A stretch of DNA of 64,000 bases, taken from contig CAYGNP010000009.1 in assembly GCA_964351365.1 (NCBI GenBank), positions 24,890 through 88,889 on the forward strand, in the 5' to 3' direction. The DNA comes from UBA1672 sp964351365. GTDB lineage: Bacteria; Pseudomonadota; Alphaproteobacteria; Micavibrionales; Micavibrionaceae. The notes under the pieces were generated by a model that saw nothing but the letters and a program-made list of their open reading frames with translations, was not told the DNA's origin and ran no database searches. Positions within the stretch are counted from its first letter, which is position 1, and each line of letters opens with the position of its first letter. Both the position numbers and the translations under genes were made by a program. Shown here one piece after another: positions 42,710 to 50,701 of the stretch.

Positions 42710-44521
42710 ATGAATAAGTTTATGCAGAGATTGCTGCCGATGGAGGAGTTGTTTGAGACGGTGAAACGTTTTCCGCTTACGGTTCTTTCTGCTGTGGCTC
42801 TATTCGTTATCGTCTTTATTGAAAATCATAAAATCATAAGTTTTGATGATGAGATAATCGGGCGCGTTGTCTGCATTCTGGGGTGTTTGTATTTCTGGTT
42901 TGGCATTTCGAAATTAATTGCCGAAAGTCAGAATTTGAGCTTTGTGCGGCAATCACTCATCAGTTTTGCCGGTGGGCTTGCGATTATCGCGTTGATTGGT
43001 TTGACGGAGATATGGGGTTTGCATCTTGCGTTTATCCTGCCGGCGCTGTTGCTGGGGATTATGTTCGCGCCGTATTTGAAGGGCGGGGATGATATTTCGT
43101 TCTGGTTTTTCAACCGGATGATGTGGTTTGGTGTGGTTGTGTCCTATGCGGCGCTCATATTGTTTGCGCTAGGCATGAGTGCAGCTTTGGGGGCGATTGA
43201 TGCGCTGTTCAGTGTGAAGATTGATCACAAGATATATCAAGATATCTGGTCCTTTGCGGGGCTTATTCTTGGGCCTGTTTATGCGCTATCGTGGGTGCCC
43301 AAACAGTTTGAGTTTACGCAGGAAGATTGCCACGATCCGCCGGGGCTGAAGTTCATCGTCAACTGGATTTCCGTGCCGATGGTATTTGTGTATATGGCAA
43401 TATTATATGCCTATTTCGGCAAGATTATTATTAATTGGGAAGTTCCTAATGGTGTGCTTGCGTATCTGATTAGTGGCTTTGTCGGGGCAGGGATTGTGAC
43501 ATACCTGACGGCCTGGCCGATGAGGGAGATCGGTTCGGCGCAGCTGAGACTTTTTTATCGTATTTTCTTTCTGGCGCTGCTTATTCCTGTCGGATTTCAC
43601 TTTTTTGCGATCTGGGAGCGGGTGAGCGCCTATGGATTTACCGAGCAGCGTTATGCGCTCATGCTCTCGGCGATCTGGTTTGCGACGCTGGCGGTTGGTA
43701 ATGTGATGAGCCGGATGCCGATCAAGGTTATTCCGGCAAGTTTGTGCGTGTTGCTTGTTCTTGCCTCATTTGGGCCGTGGGGGGCGGTCGGGGTTTCAGG
43801 GCATAGCCAGTTTTCGCGGCTGAAGGGGCTTTTGGAGCAGAATAATCTTTTGGTGGACGGGAAAGTGCAGGTTGCGAAAGGTAATCTTTCTGCTGAGGAT
43901 CGGAAATCGATCAGCTCGATTTTGGATTATCTTTGCCGCTCAAAGCGGAGATATATGATTGAGGATTGGTTCACGTTTGATGACGAGGGGCGCCTCGATG
44001 GGTGTTACGCAGGCAATTTAACCAAGCAGCTGGGTTTTGATTATCTGAACAAATGGCAGGGGCGTAATGCCGGTGACGACTATATGATAGATTTCAATCG
44101 TTATCGGGACTGGGACGCGGAGGAGGTTTATACGGATGTTTCATCGTATGATGTTATGGTTGCCAATATTATTGTTAACTCATACTGGGATATTAAAACG
44201 CAAACGATAAAGGATTGGCATAAAGAGAGTGTTTTGGGTAATGGCCAGCGTATAAAATTTAGTTTTAATACGCCTGTGCTCAAGATTGAGATTTTGTCCC
44301 CTGAGGGCACTGTCGAGCAAAACATTGATATTAATCTTAATGATTATGCGGATTCTCATGTGTCTATGGTGAGTGACGATGATGTTCTGGAGCCGATCGT
44401 TTTTGAGGATGGCGAAATAGCTTACCGGGTTGATGTTACAAGTATCAGCGGCAAGACCAAAGATAATAAAAACTATGTCACGGATTTTAGATTTAATCTG
44501 TTTTACAGGCTCAAGCCATGA
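42710..44521 (+). CDS. DUF4153 multi-pass membrane protein
   Basis: A 603-residue inner-membrane protein: about ten to twelve hydrophobic spans occupy residues 20-370, followed by a large soluble C-terminal domain. The composition and layout (paired helices, WVPKQFEF after the fifth or sixth span, a late TAWPMREIGS turn) fit the DUF4153 family, whose function is unknown. A good Shine-Dalgarno (GAGGAG) precedes the ATG. It overlaps pcm by four bases (ATGA), so the two are translationally coupled. A short imperfect hairpin lies between serS and this gene without a T run. Confidence 0.8.
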   Translation: MNKFMQRLLPMEELFETVKRFPLTVLSAVALFVIVFIENHKIISFDDEIIGRVVCILGCLYFWFGISKLIAESQNLSFVRQSLISFAGGLAIIALIGLTEIWGLHLAFILPALLLGIMFAPYLKGGDDISFWFFNRMMWFGVVVSYAALILFALGMSAALGAIDALFSVKIDHKIYQDIWSFAGLILGPVYALSWVPKQFEFTQEDCHDPPGLKFIVNWISVPMVFVYMAILYAYFGKIIINWEVPNGVLAYLISGFVGAGIVTYLTAWPMREIGSAQLRLFYRIFFLALLIPVGFHFFAIWERVSAYGFTEQRYALMLSAIWFATLAVGNVMSRMPIKVIPASLCVLLVLASFGPWGAVGVSGHSQFSRLKGLLEQNNLLVDGKVQVAKGNLSAEDRKSISSILDYLCRSKRRYMIEDWFTFDDEGRLDGCYAGNLTKQLGFDYLNKWQGRNAGDDYMIDFNRYRDWDAEEVYTDVSSYDVMVANIIVNSYWDIKTQTIKDWHKESVLGNGQRIKFSFNTPVLKIEILSPEGTVEQNIDINLNDYADSHVSMVSDDDVLEPIVFEDGEIAYRVDVTSISGKTKDNKNYVTDFRFNLFYRLKP

Positions 44522-45210
44522 ATATACAGGCGGCCAATAAGCGCATTCGGTTGATTATGGAGCTGCGTACGGCGGGGATAACGGATACAGCGGTGTTGTC
44601 TGCTATTGAGCGGGTGCCGCGCGAGGAATTTGTGCCAATGCATTCACGCGATCAGGCGTGGGAGAATATCGCGCTGCCTATTGGTTTGGGGCAAACGATA
44701 TCACAGCCCTTTGTTGTGGCGATTATGACGCAGAGCCTTAAGATTACGGACAGGGATAAAGTGCTGGAGATTGGCACGGGGTGCGGGTATCAGGCGGCGG
44801 TGCTTTCGCATCTGGCGCGGCGTGTGTACACGATTGAGCGGCACAAGGCACTGCTGCGGGATGCGGAGCTGCGCTTTACAGCTTTGCGGCTTAGGAATAT
44901 TACGGCTATTGCCGCGGATGGAATGAAAGGTTGGCCGAAGATTAACGGGATTGATCAAGCACCGTTCGATAAGATTATCGTGACGGCGGCGGCGCGAGGA
45001 AATCCGCCTCAGGCGTTAATCGATCAAATCAGAATTGGTGGCTCTATGATTATACCTGTCGGGGAGCCGGGGGCGCAGATGCTCAAGCTTTATCGGCGCG
45101 AGAGTGAGGATGCGTATGCGGTTAAGGATATTTTGCCCGTGCGGTTTGTGCCGCTTTTGCCGGATGTCTCCAATCAGAAAAATGATATTCCCATTGCGGT
45201 AAATTCTTAA
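44518..45210 (+). CDS. pcm: Protein-L-isoaspartate O-methyltransferase
   Basis: SAM-dependent repair enzyme that methylates isoaspartyl residues in damaged proteins. The 230-residue protein carries the family signature set: IERVPREEFVP, ENIALPIGLGQTISQPFVVAIMTQSL, the SAM-binding VLEIGTGCGYQAAVLSHLARRVYTIER, and the C-terminal GGSMIIPVGEPGAQMLKL. It begins inside the DUF4153 stop codon and is followed by the NlpD-like gene; pcm next to nlpD is also the order in E. coli and other proteobacteria. Confidence 0.95.
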   Translation: MNIQAANKRIRLIMELRTAGITDTAVLSAIERVPREEFVPMHSRDQAWENIALPIGLGQTISQPFVVAIMTQSLKITDRDKVLEIGTGCGYQAAVLSHLARRVYTIERHKALLRDAELRFTALRLRNITAIAADGMKGWPKINGIDQAPFDKIIVTAAARGNPPQALIDQIRIGGSMIIPVGEPGAQMLKLYRRESEDAYAVKDILPVRFVPLLPDVSNQKNDIPIAVNS

Positions 45211-45245
45211 GTGACCTTAATGCGTCCATCGTGTATTATGAACAT

Positions 45246-46166
45246 ATGAGTGTTCGTCTCATTTCTTTGATTTCTATATGTCTTATGTTGGTTTCGTGCA
45301 GTGCGTCTTCGCCTGCGCCATACGTTAATTATGGTCAATCCAGTGGCGCGGGAAGCGCGGGAGTGCACACGGTGAGTGCGGGTGATACGCTGTCCAGTAT
45401 ATCGCGGCGTTATCGATTACCGCAGCGCGATATTACTTTTTTAAACGGGCTTAAGCGACCCTATAATTTATATATTGGGCAGCGGCTCAAGTTGCCGCCG
45501 CCAAGAGAATATAATGTTCAGCAAGGTGATACTGTGCAGGGGATTGCGCGGCTGTTTGCTGTGGATGCGCAGGAGATTGTGCAGCTCAACCAATTGCGGT
45601 CGCCTTTTACTATCCGTGTTGGGCAAGTTTTGAATTTACCGTCAACTGTGCCGGAGCCTGAGACTAAAGTGGTGTCAAAAGCGACCCCTAGCCAGAAGGT
45701 GGCGCGCGTAAAGTCGGGGGTTCCAATGCCTGAGGCCAAGCCTCGGCGTGAGGTGGTTTCCAGAGTTACGACGCCTGCGCCAAAACGCTCTTCTTCAAAA
45801 TTTATGAAACCGGTTCCGGGGAAAATTATTTCCAGTTTTGGTTCCAAGAAAAATGGCCTTCGTAATGATGGTATTAATATTGAGGCGCCGCGCGGAACGC
45901 CTGTGAAGGCAGCAGAAAACGGTGTTGTGGTCTATGCGGGGAACGCGCTGAAGGGGTCGGGGAATTTGATTTTGGTGCGTCATGATAATCAGTGGATGAG
46001 TGCATATGCGCATCTGGAGACGATTACCGCAACGAAGGGACAGACCTTGAAGAGGGGGGATGTTCTTGGGAAAGTTGGGTCTACGGGCTCTGTCTCTTCT
46101 CCGCAGCTGCATTTTGAGGTAAGGCGCGGGACGTCTGCTGTTAATCCTTTGACGTATCTGGAGTAA
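45246..46166 (+). CDS. nlpD: NlpD-like lipoprotein with two LysM domains and a degenerate LytM domain
   Basis: An envelope lipoprotein (lipobox in LISICLMLVSC) with two LysM peptidoglycan-binding repeats (HTVSAGDTLSSISRRYRLP and YNVQQGDTVQGIARLFAV, about residues 35-130) and a C-terminal M23/LytM domain. The metal ligands of active M23 enzymes are partly lost: the H-x-x-x-D motif reads NDGIN, and of the final H-x-H only the second histidine remains (QLHFEV). This is the known state of NlpD/EnvC amidase activators, so it probably stimulates an AmiC-type amidase at division. ATG at 45246 is used; a GTG at 45231 is possible. Confidence 0.88.
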   Translation: MSVRLISLISICLMLVSCSASSPAPYVNYGQSSGAGSAGVHTVSAGDTLSSISRRYRLPQRDITFLNGLKRPYNLYIGQRLKLPPPREYNVQQGDTVQGIARLFAVDAQEIVQLNQLRSPFTIRVGQVLNLPSTVPEPETKVVSKATPSQKVARVKSGVPMPEAKPRREVVSRVTTPAPKRSSSKFMKPVPGKIISSFGSKKNGLRNDGINIEAPRGTPVKAAENGVVVYAGNALKGSGNLILVRHDNQWMSAYAHLETITATKGQTLKRGDVLGKVGSTGSVSSPQLHFEVRRGTSAVNPLTYLE

Positions 46167-46169
46167 GCA

Positions 46170-47258
46170 ATGTTTGATGTGATTTTCGATATTTTGGGTG
46201 CGGTAAATCATATTGGTTTGTTTATTATGGCGTGCGTGTGTTTACTTATTGGCGGGGGCATAATTGCCTATGATGTTCATTGGCGGATGACCTCCAAGAG
46301 GATTAAAGGCCGGCTTAAGGGCGTTAGGATCTCGCAACGGACAAGCGACGGGCACACGAGCGATTACTATTATCCGGTTTATGAATATACCGCGCCAAAC
46401 GGGGAGCGGATGGAAAGCGTGAGTGATTTTGGCACAGGCTCTATTCTGGGTTATAAAATCGGCCAAGAGGTCAGCCTTATGATGAGTGTTCATGATTTCA
46501 AAAATGTTCGCAGACCAACAAAGGTTATTTTTGTTATTGGGATGGTTTTTTTTCTGCCTGGGGTTTTTATCCTTCATGTTGCGCTGACGCAGTTTGAGTT
46601 TAATATCGTCACGGTTTTGATGGTTTTTGCGGGGCTTGGCTATGTTGCTTACAAAATTCTTGCGTTTGTGAGGAAAATTCCTGTAGCTGATCGAAGGGAA
46701 TTCTGGGCCGAGATGAAGAATAAGGGGATCTCTATCAAATCCTCGGGTAAAGCCGAGACATATCACTTACTTGAGGCACATGAAATTGAGGCGCGCATGA
46801 AAAAACAGACAAAAAATTCCCGTATTGCGGGTATTGTTATGCTTATTATTTCTCTCGGGCTTGGCTGGGGCGCGCATTATTTCTGGCAGGACATGAATGT
46901 GCGTCTGGCAGATGGAGCGCTCGCGCGGGGGGAGGTCGTTGATATGCAATATAATAGCTCTGATGACGGGGGTACGTATTCCGCTGTTGTTACGTTCAAG
47001 GATGAGAGGGGGCAGCGTCATAAATTTAAAGACTCTGTGGGTTCTAGCCACCCTACGTTAAAGCGCGGGGATGAGGTTGATGTAATCTATATGCGCGATG
47101 ACCCGAAAGATGCCATTATTGATAGAGGGATATGGAATTGGGCAATTAGTGGTGGTCTTGGGCTGGCAGCTGTTTTGATGCTGTGGTTCGGTTTTTCTGG
47201 TTTAATGCAAAGTTCGCCCATGTCTTCAGGCCGGGGAAAATTTCCCGACAGAGTATAA
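46170..47258 (+). CDS. DUF3592-domain membrane protein
   Basis: A 362-residue membrane protein with two copies of the DUF3592 fold. Each copy is a beta-rich soluble part (YYYPVYEYTAPNGERMES, and YSAVVTFKDERGQRHKF) that ends in a G-x-x-V-x-V-x-Y/V strand, flanked by hydrophobic helices (around residues 12-35, 125-175, 220-245 and 320-345). Function is unknown. It follows the NlpD-like gene by 3 bases and may be co-transcribed with it. A GGGAAA-A-TTTCCC palindrome near its end lacks a T run. Confidence 0.75.
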   Translation: MFDVIFDILGAVNHIGLFIMACVCLLIGGGIIAYDVHWRMTSKRIKGRLKGVRISQRTSDGHTSDYYYPVYEYTAPNGERMESVSDFGTGSILGYKIGQEVSLMMSVHDFKNVRRPTKVIFVIGMVFFLPGVFILHVALTQFEFNIVTVLMVFAGLGYVAYKILAFVRKIPVADRREFWAEMKNKGISIKSSGKAETYHLLEAHEIEARMKKQTKNSRIAGIVMLIISLGLGWGAHYFWQDMNVRLADGALARGEVVDMQYNSSDDGGTYSAVVTFKDERGQRHKFKDSVGSSHPTLKRGDEVDVIYMRDDPKDAIIDRGIWNWAISGGLGLAAVLMLWFGFSGLMQSSPMSSGRGKFPDRV

Positions 47259-47262
47259 CCCC

Positions 47263-47290
47263 TTGCCTTTGATACGCGTTTCGTTATAGT
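47263..47290 (+). promoter_or_regulatory. Putative sigma-70 promoter for yajC-secDF
   Basis: TTGCCT (47263-47268) and TATAGT (47285-47290) are 16 bases apart, about 40 bases before the yajC ATG. The -10 matches well and the -35 only in its TTG. AAGGA nine bases before the ATG is the ribosome-binding site. Confidence 0.4.
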
Positions 47291-47329
47291 CGCACCTCAA
47301 AGATTTTAATCGTTTAAGGATTTGACACC

Positions 47330-47716
47330 ATGTTTATTTCTGAAGCTTATGCCGCTGCTCTTGATAATGCCGAAGCTCTTGAAGGGTTGGCGAATGCGCC
47401 TTCTCCAACTGAGGCTTTGCTTATGAATCTTGGGCTTGTCGTGGTTTTGATTGCCCTGTTCTATTTTCTTCTGATTTTGCCGCAGCAACGCAGATTTAAG
47501 GAGCATAGCGATATGCTGGCTGATCTTAAAAAAGGCGATAAGGTTGTGACCGGGGGCGGGCTTGTCGGGGTGATTGACAAAGTCATTGATGACAAAGAGA
47601 TTCTGATTGATCTGGGGAATGGCGTTAAAGTTACTGCGCTGCGGTCTATGATACAGGGAAAAACTGAGCTGAAGCCGAAAAAAGCGGCGAATGATGCAAA
47701 AAAAGAAGCGAAGTAA
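47330..47716 (+). CDS. yajC: Preprotein translocase subunit YajC
   Basis: Small single-span component that associates with SecDF at the Sec translocon. 128 residues: an N-terminal extension, one transmembrane helix (LMNLGLVVVLIALFYFLLIL), then the conserved PQQRRFKEHSDMLADLKKGDKVVTGGGLVGVIDKV block. The C-terminus is lysine/alanine-rich. It has an AAGGA ribosome-binding site and lies 6 bases before secD. Confidence 0.96.
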   Translation: MFISEAYAAALDNAEALEGLANAPSPTEALLMNLGLVVVLIALFYFLLILPQQRRFKEHSDMLADLKKGDKVVTGGGLVGVIDKVIDDKEILIDLGNGVKVTALRSMIQGKTELKPKKAANDAKKEAK

Positions 47717-47722
47717 GGTCTA

Positions 47723-49261
47723 ATGGTTCAAATTTCCCGCTGGAAGATGTTTCTGATTTTGGCCGTATGCCTATACGGTTTTGCCTATAGTGCGCCGAAT
47801 TTTGTGCCTGCTTTATCGTCGGGTTCTGAGACGTGGCTGCCGCATAAGACGGTTAATCTGGGGCTTGATCTGCGCGGCGGTGCGCATTTGCTGTATGAGG
47901 TTGATATGGAGGGTGTGTTCGCAGATCGCGCCGACAGCCTTGCGCAGGATTTCACCAGTTTCATGAATGAGCAAAAAATAAAGTATGAGAGCGTGAGCAA
48001 AGTCGCGCGCGGGGTTGTTCTTGTGCTGGCTGATGCACAGGACGGGGATGCCGTTAAATCGTCGATCCGTAAGAATGATGCGCGTTTGGTGGTTTCCACT
48101 GGTGATGACGGGCGCGCGATTACGGTTAGTATGGATGATGCCTATGTGCAGGAGGTTCAGAGTCAGACCATTTCACAAGTTATCGAGGTTGTACGACGGC
48201 GCGTTGATGCGCTTGGGACAACGGAGCCATCCATTGCGCGTCAGGGGGATAACCGCGTTGTTATTCAGGTTCCAGGCGGGGATTCGGCGCAGCTTCGCAC
48301 CGTTATCGGGAAAACCGCCAAGCTTGGGTTTCATTTGGTTGGTGAGCAGGGGCGCAAGAAAGTCAGCGAGCTGTCCTTGCCATTTGAGGAGACGCCCGGG
48401 CGCACGATGAATATAAAACGCAGTGCGATTATTACGGGGGATATGCTTGATAATGCTTCGCCCTCTTTTGACCAGAACGGGCAGCCGGTGGTGAGTTTCA
48501 AGCTTGATGCAGTTGGTGCGCGCAAATTTTGTACTGTTACGCGGCAATATACAGGCCAGCCTTTTGCGATTGTTCTCGATGGCAAGATTATCAGCGCGCC
48601 GCGCATCAATGAGCCTATCTGCGGGGGAAGCGGGCAGATATCGGGCGGCTTTACAGTTCAAGCCGCCAATGATCTTGCGCTTTTGTTGCGGGCGGGGGCT
48701 TTGCCGGCGGATATGCATGTTGTTGAAGAGCGAAGCGTTGGGCCCTCTCTTGGAGCGGACTCGGTTGCTGCGGGTAAGATTGCGAGTATATTGGGCATGG
48801 TTTTTGTCCTGTTCTTTATGGTTCTGTCTTATGGATTTTTTGGCATTTTGGCCAATTTGGCGTTGGTTGTGAATGTTGCGCTGATTATGGCGCTGCTGTC
48901 CAGTCTTCAGGCGACACTTACCTTGCCGGGGATTGCAGGGATTGTTTTGACCATGGGGATGGCGGTTGATGCCAATGTTCTTATTTTTGAGCGTATCCGT
49001 GAGGAGATTGCCAGCGGGCGCTCGGCGATCTCTTCGGTTGATGCGGGTTACAGCCGTGCGATGTCGACGATTATTGATTCAAATTTGACGACGCTAATTG
49101 CTGCGGCGATTTTGTTTTCATTTGGGACGGGGCCGATTAAAGGGTTTGCGGTAACATTGGGCATTGGGATTATGACGTCGTTCTTCTCGGCGATTATGGT
49201 GACGCGTTTGATGGTTGTCTTATGGCTTCAGAAGAATAAACCCAAGACGATATCAATTTAA
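47723..49261 (+). CDS. secD: Protein translocase subunit SecD
   Basis: Proton-motive-force-driven export factor. The 512 residues show an N-terminal transmembrane helix, the family motif GLDLRGGAHLLYEVD (D1 motif), the P1 periplasmic domain with VVRRRVDALGTTEPSIARQGDNRVVIQVPG, and the C-terminal five-helix RND-like core with LLRAGALPADMHVVEERSVGPSLGADS and GMAVDANVLIFERIREE. The arrangement yajC-secD-secF is standard. Confidence 0.97.
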   Translation: MVQISRWKMFLILAVCLYGFAYSAPNFVPALSSGSETWLPHKTVNLGLDLRGGAHLLYEVDMEGVFADRADSLAQDFTSFMNEQKIKYESVSKVARGVVLVLADAQDGDAVKSSIRKNDARLVVSTGDDGRAITVSMDDAYVQEVQSQTISQVIEVVRRRVDALGTTEPSIARQGDNRVVIQVPGGDSAQLRTVIGKTAKLGFHLVGEQGRKKVSELSLPFEETPGRTMNIKRSAIITGDMLDNASPSFDQNGQPVVSFKLDAVGARKFCTVTRQYTGQPFAIVLDGKIISAPRINEPICGGSGQISGGFTVQAANDLALLLRAGALPADMHVVEERSVGPSLGADSVAAGKIASILGMVFVLFFMVLSYGFFGILANLALVVNVALIMALLSSLQATLTLPGIAGIVLTMGMAVDANVLIFERIREEIASGRSAISSVDAGYSRAMSTIIDSNLTTLIAAAILFSFGTGPIKGFAVTLGIGIMTSFFSAIMVTRLMVVLWLQKNKPKTISI

Positions 49262-49272
49262 GGATAAAGATT

Positions 49273-50247
49273 ATGTTTCGCGGTGTACGTTTTTTTCCTA
49301 AAGACAGCAACATTAATTTTGTTGGCGCACGTTTTATTGCCTATATATTTTCGGCTGTGCTGGTCTTGGGCTCTATCGGGTTGACGGTGCAAAATGGCCT
49401 GAATTTGGGGATTGATTTTACAGGCGGGACGGCGATTGAGATCCGTACGCCCAGCGAACCTAAGCTTCAGGATTTACGTGTTTCTCTGAATGGCCTTGGG
49501 ATAGGCGCCGTTTCTATTCAGGAATTTGGAAAGCCGGATGATTTGTTGATCCGCTTTAGTGAGCAGCCCAAGCCGCAAGGCTGGACGGAAGCAGATGAAG
49601 AGCCGAACAAGGTTGCGGTTGAAAAGGTGCGCAAGGTTCTGGATGCGGCGTTTGAGGGGCAGGCGGTTGATTACCGGCGGATAGAATTTGTTGGCCCGCA
49701 AGTTGGCAGTGAACTGAAGCTTAAAGGTTTGTATGCGGTCGTATTCTCGTTGCTGGGGATGATGATTTATATCTGGTTCCGGTTTGAATGGCAGTTTGGT
49801 CTGGCGGCTATACTTGCGCTTGCGCATGATACGATCATTACGATCGGGTTTTTTGCCTTGACGCAGATGGAGTTTAATCTTTCGACGGTGGCCGCGATTT
49901 TGATGATTGGCGGATATTCGATTAACGATACTGTCGTGGTGTTTGACCGCATTCGGGAAAATTTGCGTAAATTTAAGAAGAAGCCTTTGGCGGAGGTGCT
50001 TAATCTCTCGATTAATGGCACGCTATCGCGCACGACGATGACGTCGTTCACGACGCTTTTGGCGCTGTTTGCGTTATATATTTTCGGCGGAGAGGTTATT
50101 CGCGGGTTTGTTGATGCCCTGATTTTGGGGATAGGCATCGGAACGTACTCGTCTATTTTCGTTGCAGCGCCATTGCTTTTGCTTATGAACATCAAGAGGG
50201 GGGCCGTTGTTCATGATGATGCGCCCGGTGATCCGGAAGTAATCTAA
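49273..50247 (+). CDS. secF: Protein translocase subunit SecF
   Basis: Partner of SecD. 324 residues with the N-terminal helix, NLGIDFTGGTAIEIRTPSE (the D1-like motif of SecF), EFVGPQVGSELKLKGL, the pore-lining helix region ILMIGGYSINDTVVVFDRIREN, and SRTTMTSFTTLLALFALYIFGGEVIRGF. It lies 11 bases after secD and 1 base before the Mth938-like gene, so the four genes form one transcript. Confidence 0.97.
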   Translation: MFRGVRFFPKDSNINFVGARFIAYIFSAVLVLGSIGLTVQNGLNLGIDFTGGTAIEIRTPSEPKLQDLRVSLNGLGIGAVSIQEFGKPDDLLIRFSEQPKPQGWTEADEEPNKVAVEKVRKVLDAAFEGQAVDYRRIEFVGPQVGSELKLKGLYAVVFSLLGMMIYIWFRFEWQFGLAAILALAHDTIITIGFFALTQMEFNLSTVAAILMIGGYSINDTVVVFDRIRENLRKFKKKPLAEVLNLSINGTLSRTTMTSFTTLLALFALYIFGGEVIRGFVDALILGIGIGTYSSIFVAAPLLLLMNIKRGAVVHDDAPGDPEVI

Positions 50248-50248
50248 T

Positions 50249-50632
50249 ATGGATGTTACGCCCCTTATTCGTAAAGGTCAGCAAATTATTCAGGCTTATG
50301 CGGGTGGCAGTTTTAAAATCAGCGGACAGATTTATGATGGTGCGGTGATTGTCCGCCCTGATGGGACATCTCTCTGGGATGTTGAGATTGCTGATATTTC
50401 AAATCTTAAGCTTGATGATTTTTCGACGATGATTGCGGATAAGGGCAATATTGATGTGGTGTTGTTTGGCTGCGGGAAAAATATGGCTATTTTGCCGCGG
50501 GAATTGCGTGCGGCGCTTAAGGATTGTGGGCTGAGCGTGGATAGCATGGATACGGGGGCGGCATGCCGTACTTATAATGTCCTGATGGCTGAGGGGCGGC
50601 GCGTGGTGTGCGCGTTGTTGCCTTACCGCTAA
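50249..50632 (+). CDS. Mth938-fold protein (DUF498; NDUFAF3-like)
   Basis: A 127-residue protein of the Mth938/DUF498 family; mitochondrial homologues include NDUFAF3, a respiratory complex I assembly factor. Recognisable parts are YAGGSFKISGQIYDGAVIVRPDGTSLWDV, DVVLFGCGKNMAILPRELRAALKDCGLSVDSMDTGAACRTYNVLMAEGRRVVCALLPYR, which is the family core. It directly follows secF, an association that I recall as common in alphaproteobacteria. The molecular function in bacteria is not established. Confidence 0.85.
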   Translation: MDVTPLIRKGQQIIQAYAGGSFKISGQIYDGAVIVRPDGTSLWDVEIADISNLKLDDFSTMIADKGNIDVVLFGCGKNMAILPRELRAALKDCGLSVDSMDTGAACRTYNVLMAEGRRVVCALLPYR

Positions 50633-50635
50633 TAT

Positions 50636-50664
50636 TTGCCTTTTTCCTGTCTTATGGCTATTAT
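50636..50664 (+). promoter_or_regulatory. Putative sigma-70 promoter for the 530-aa gene
   Basis: TTGCCT (50636-50641) and TATTAT (50659-50664) are 17 bases apart, about 40 bases before the ATG at 50702. The -10 matches at five of six positions. It suggests that the following gene is not merely part of the secDF transcript. Confidence 0.4.
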
Positions 50665-50701
50665 TAATCAACGTAAAAATAAGAATTATTGGGATTGATA
50701 A

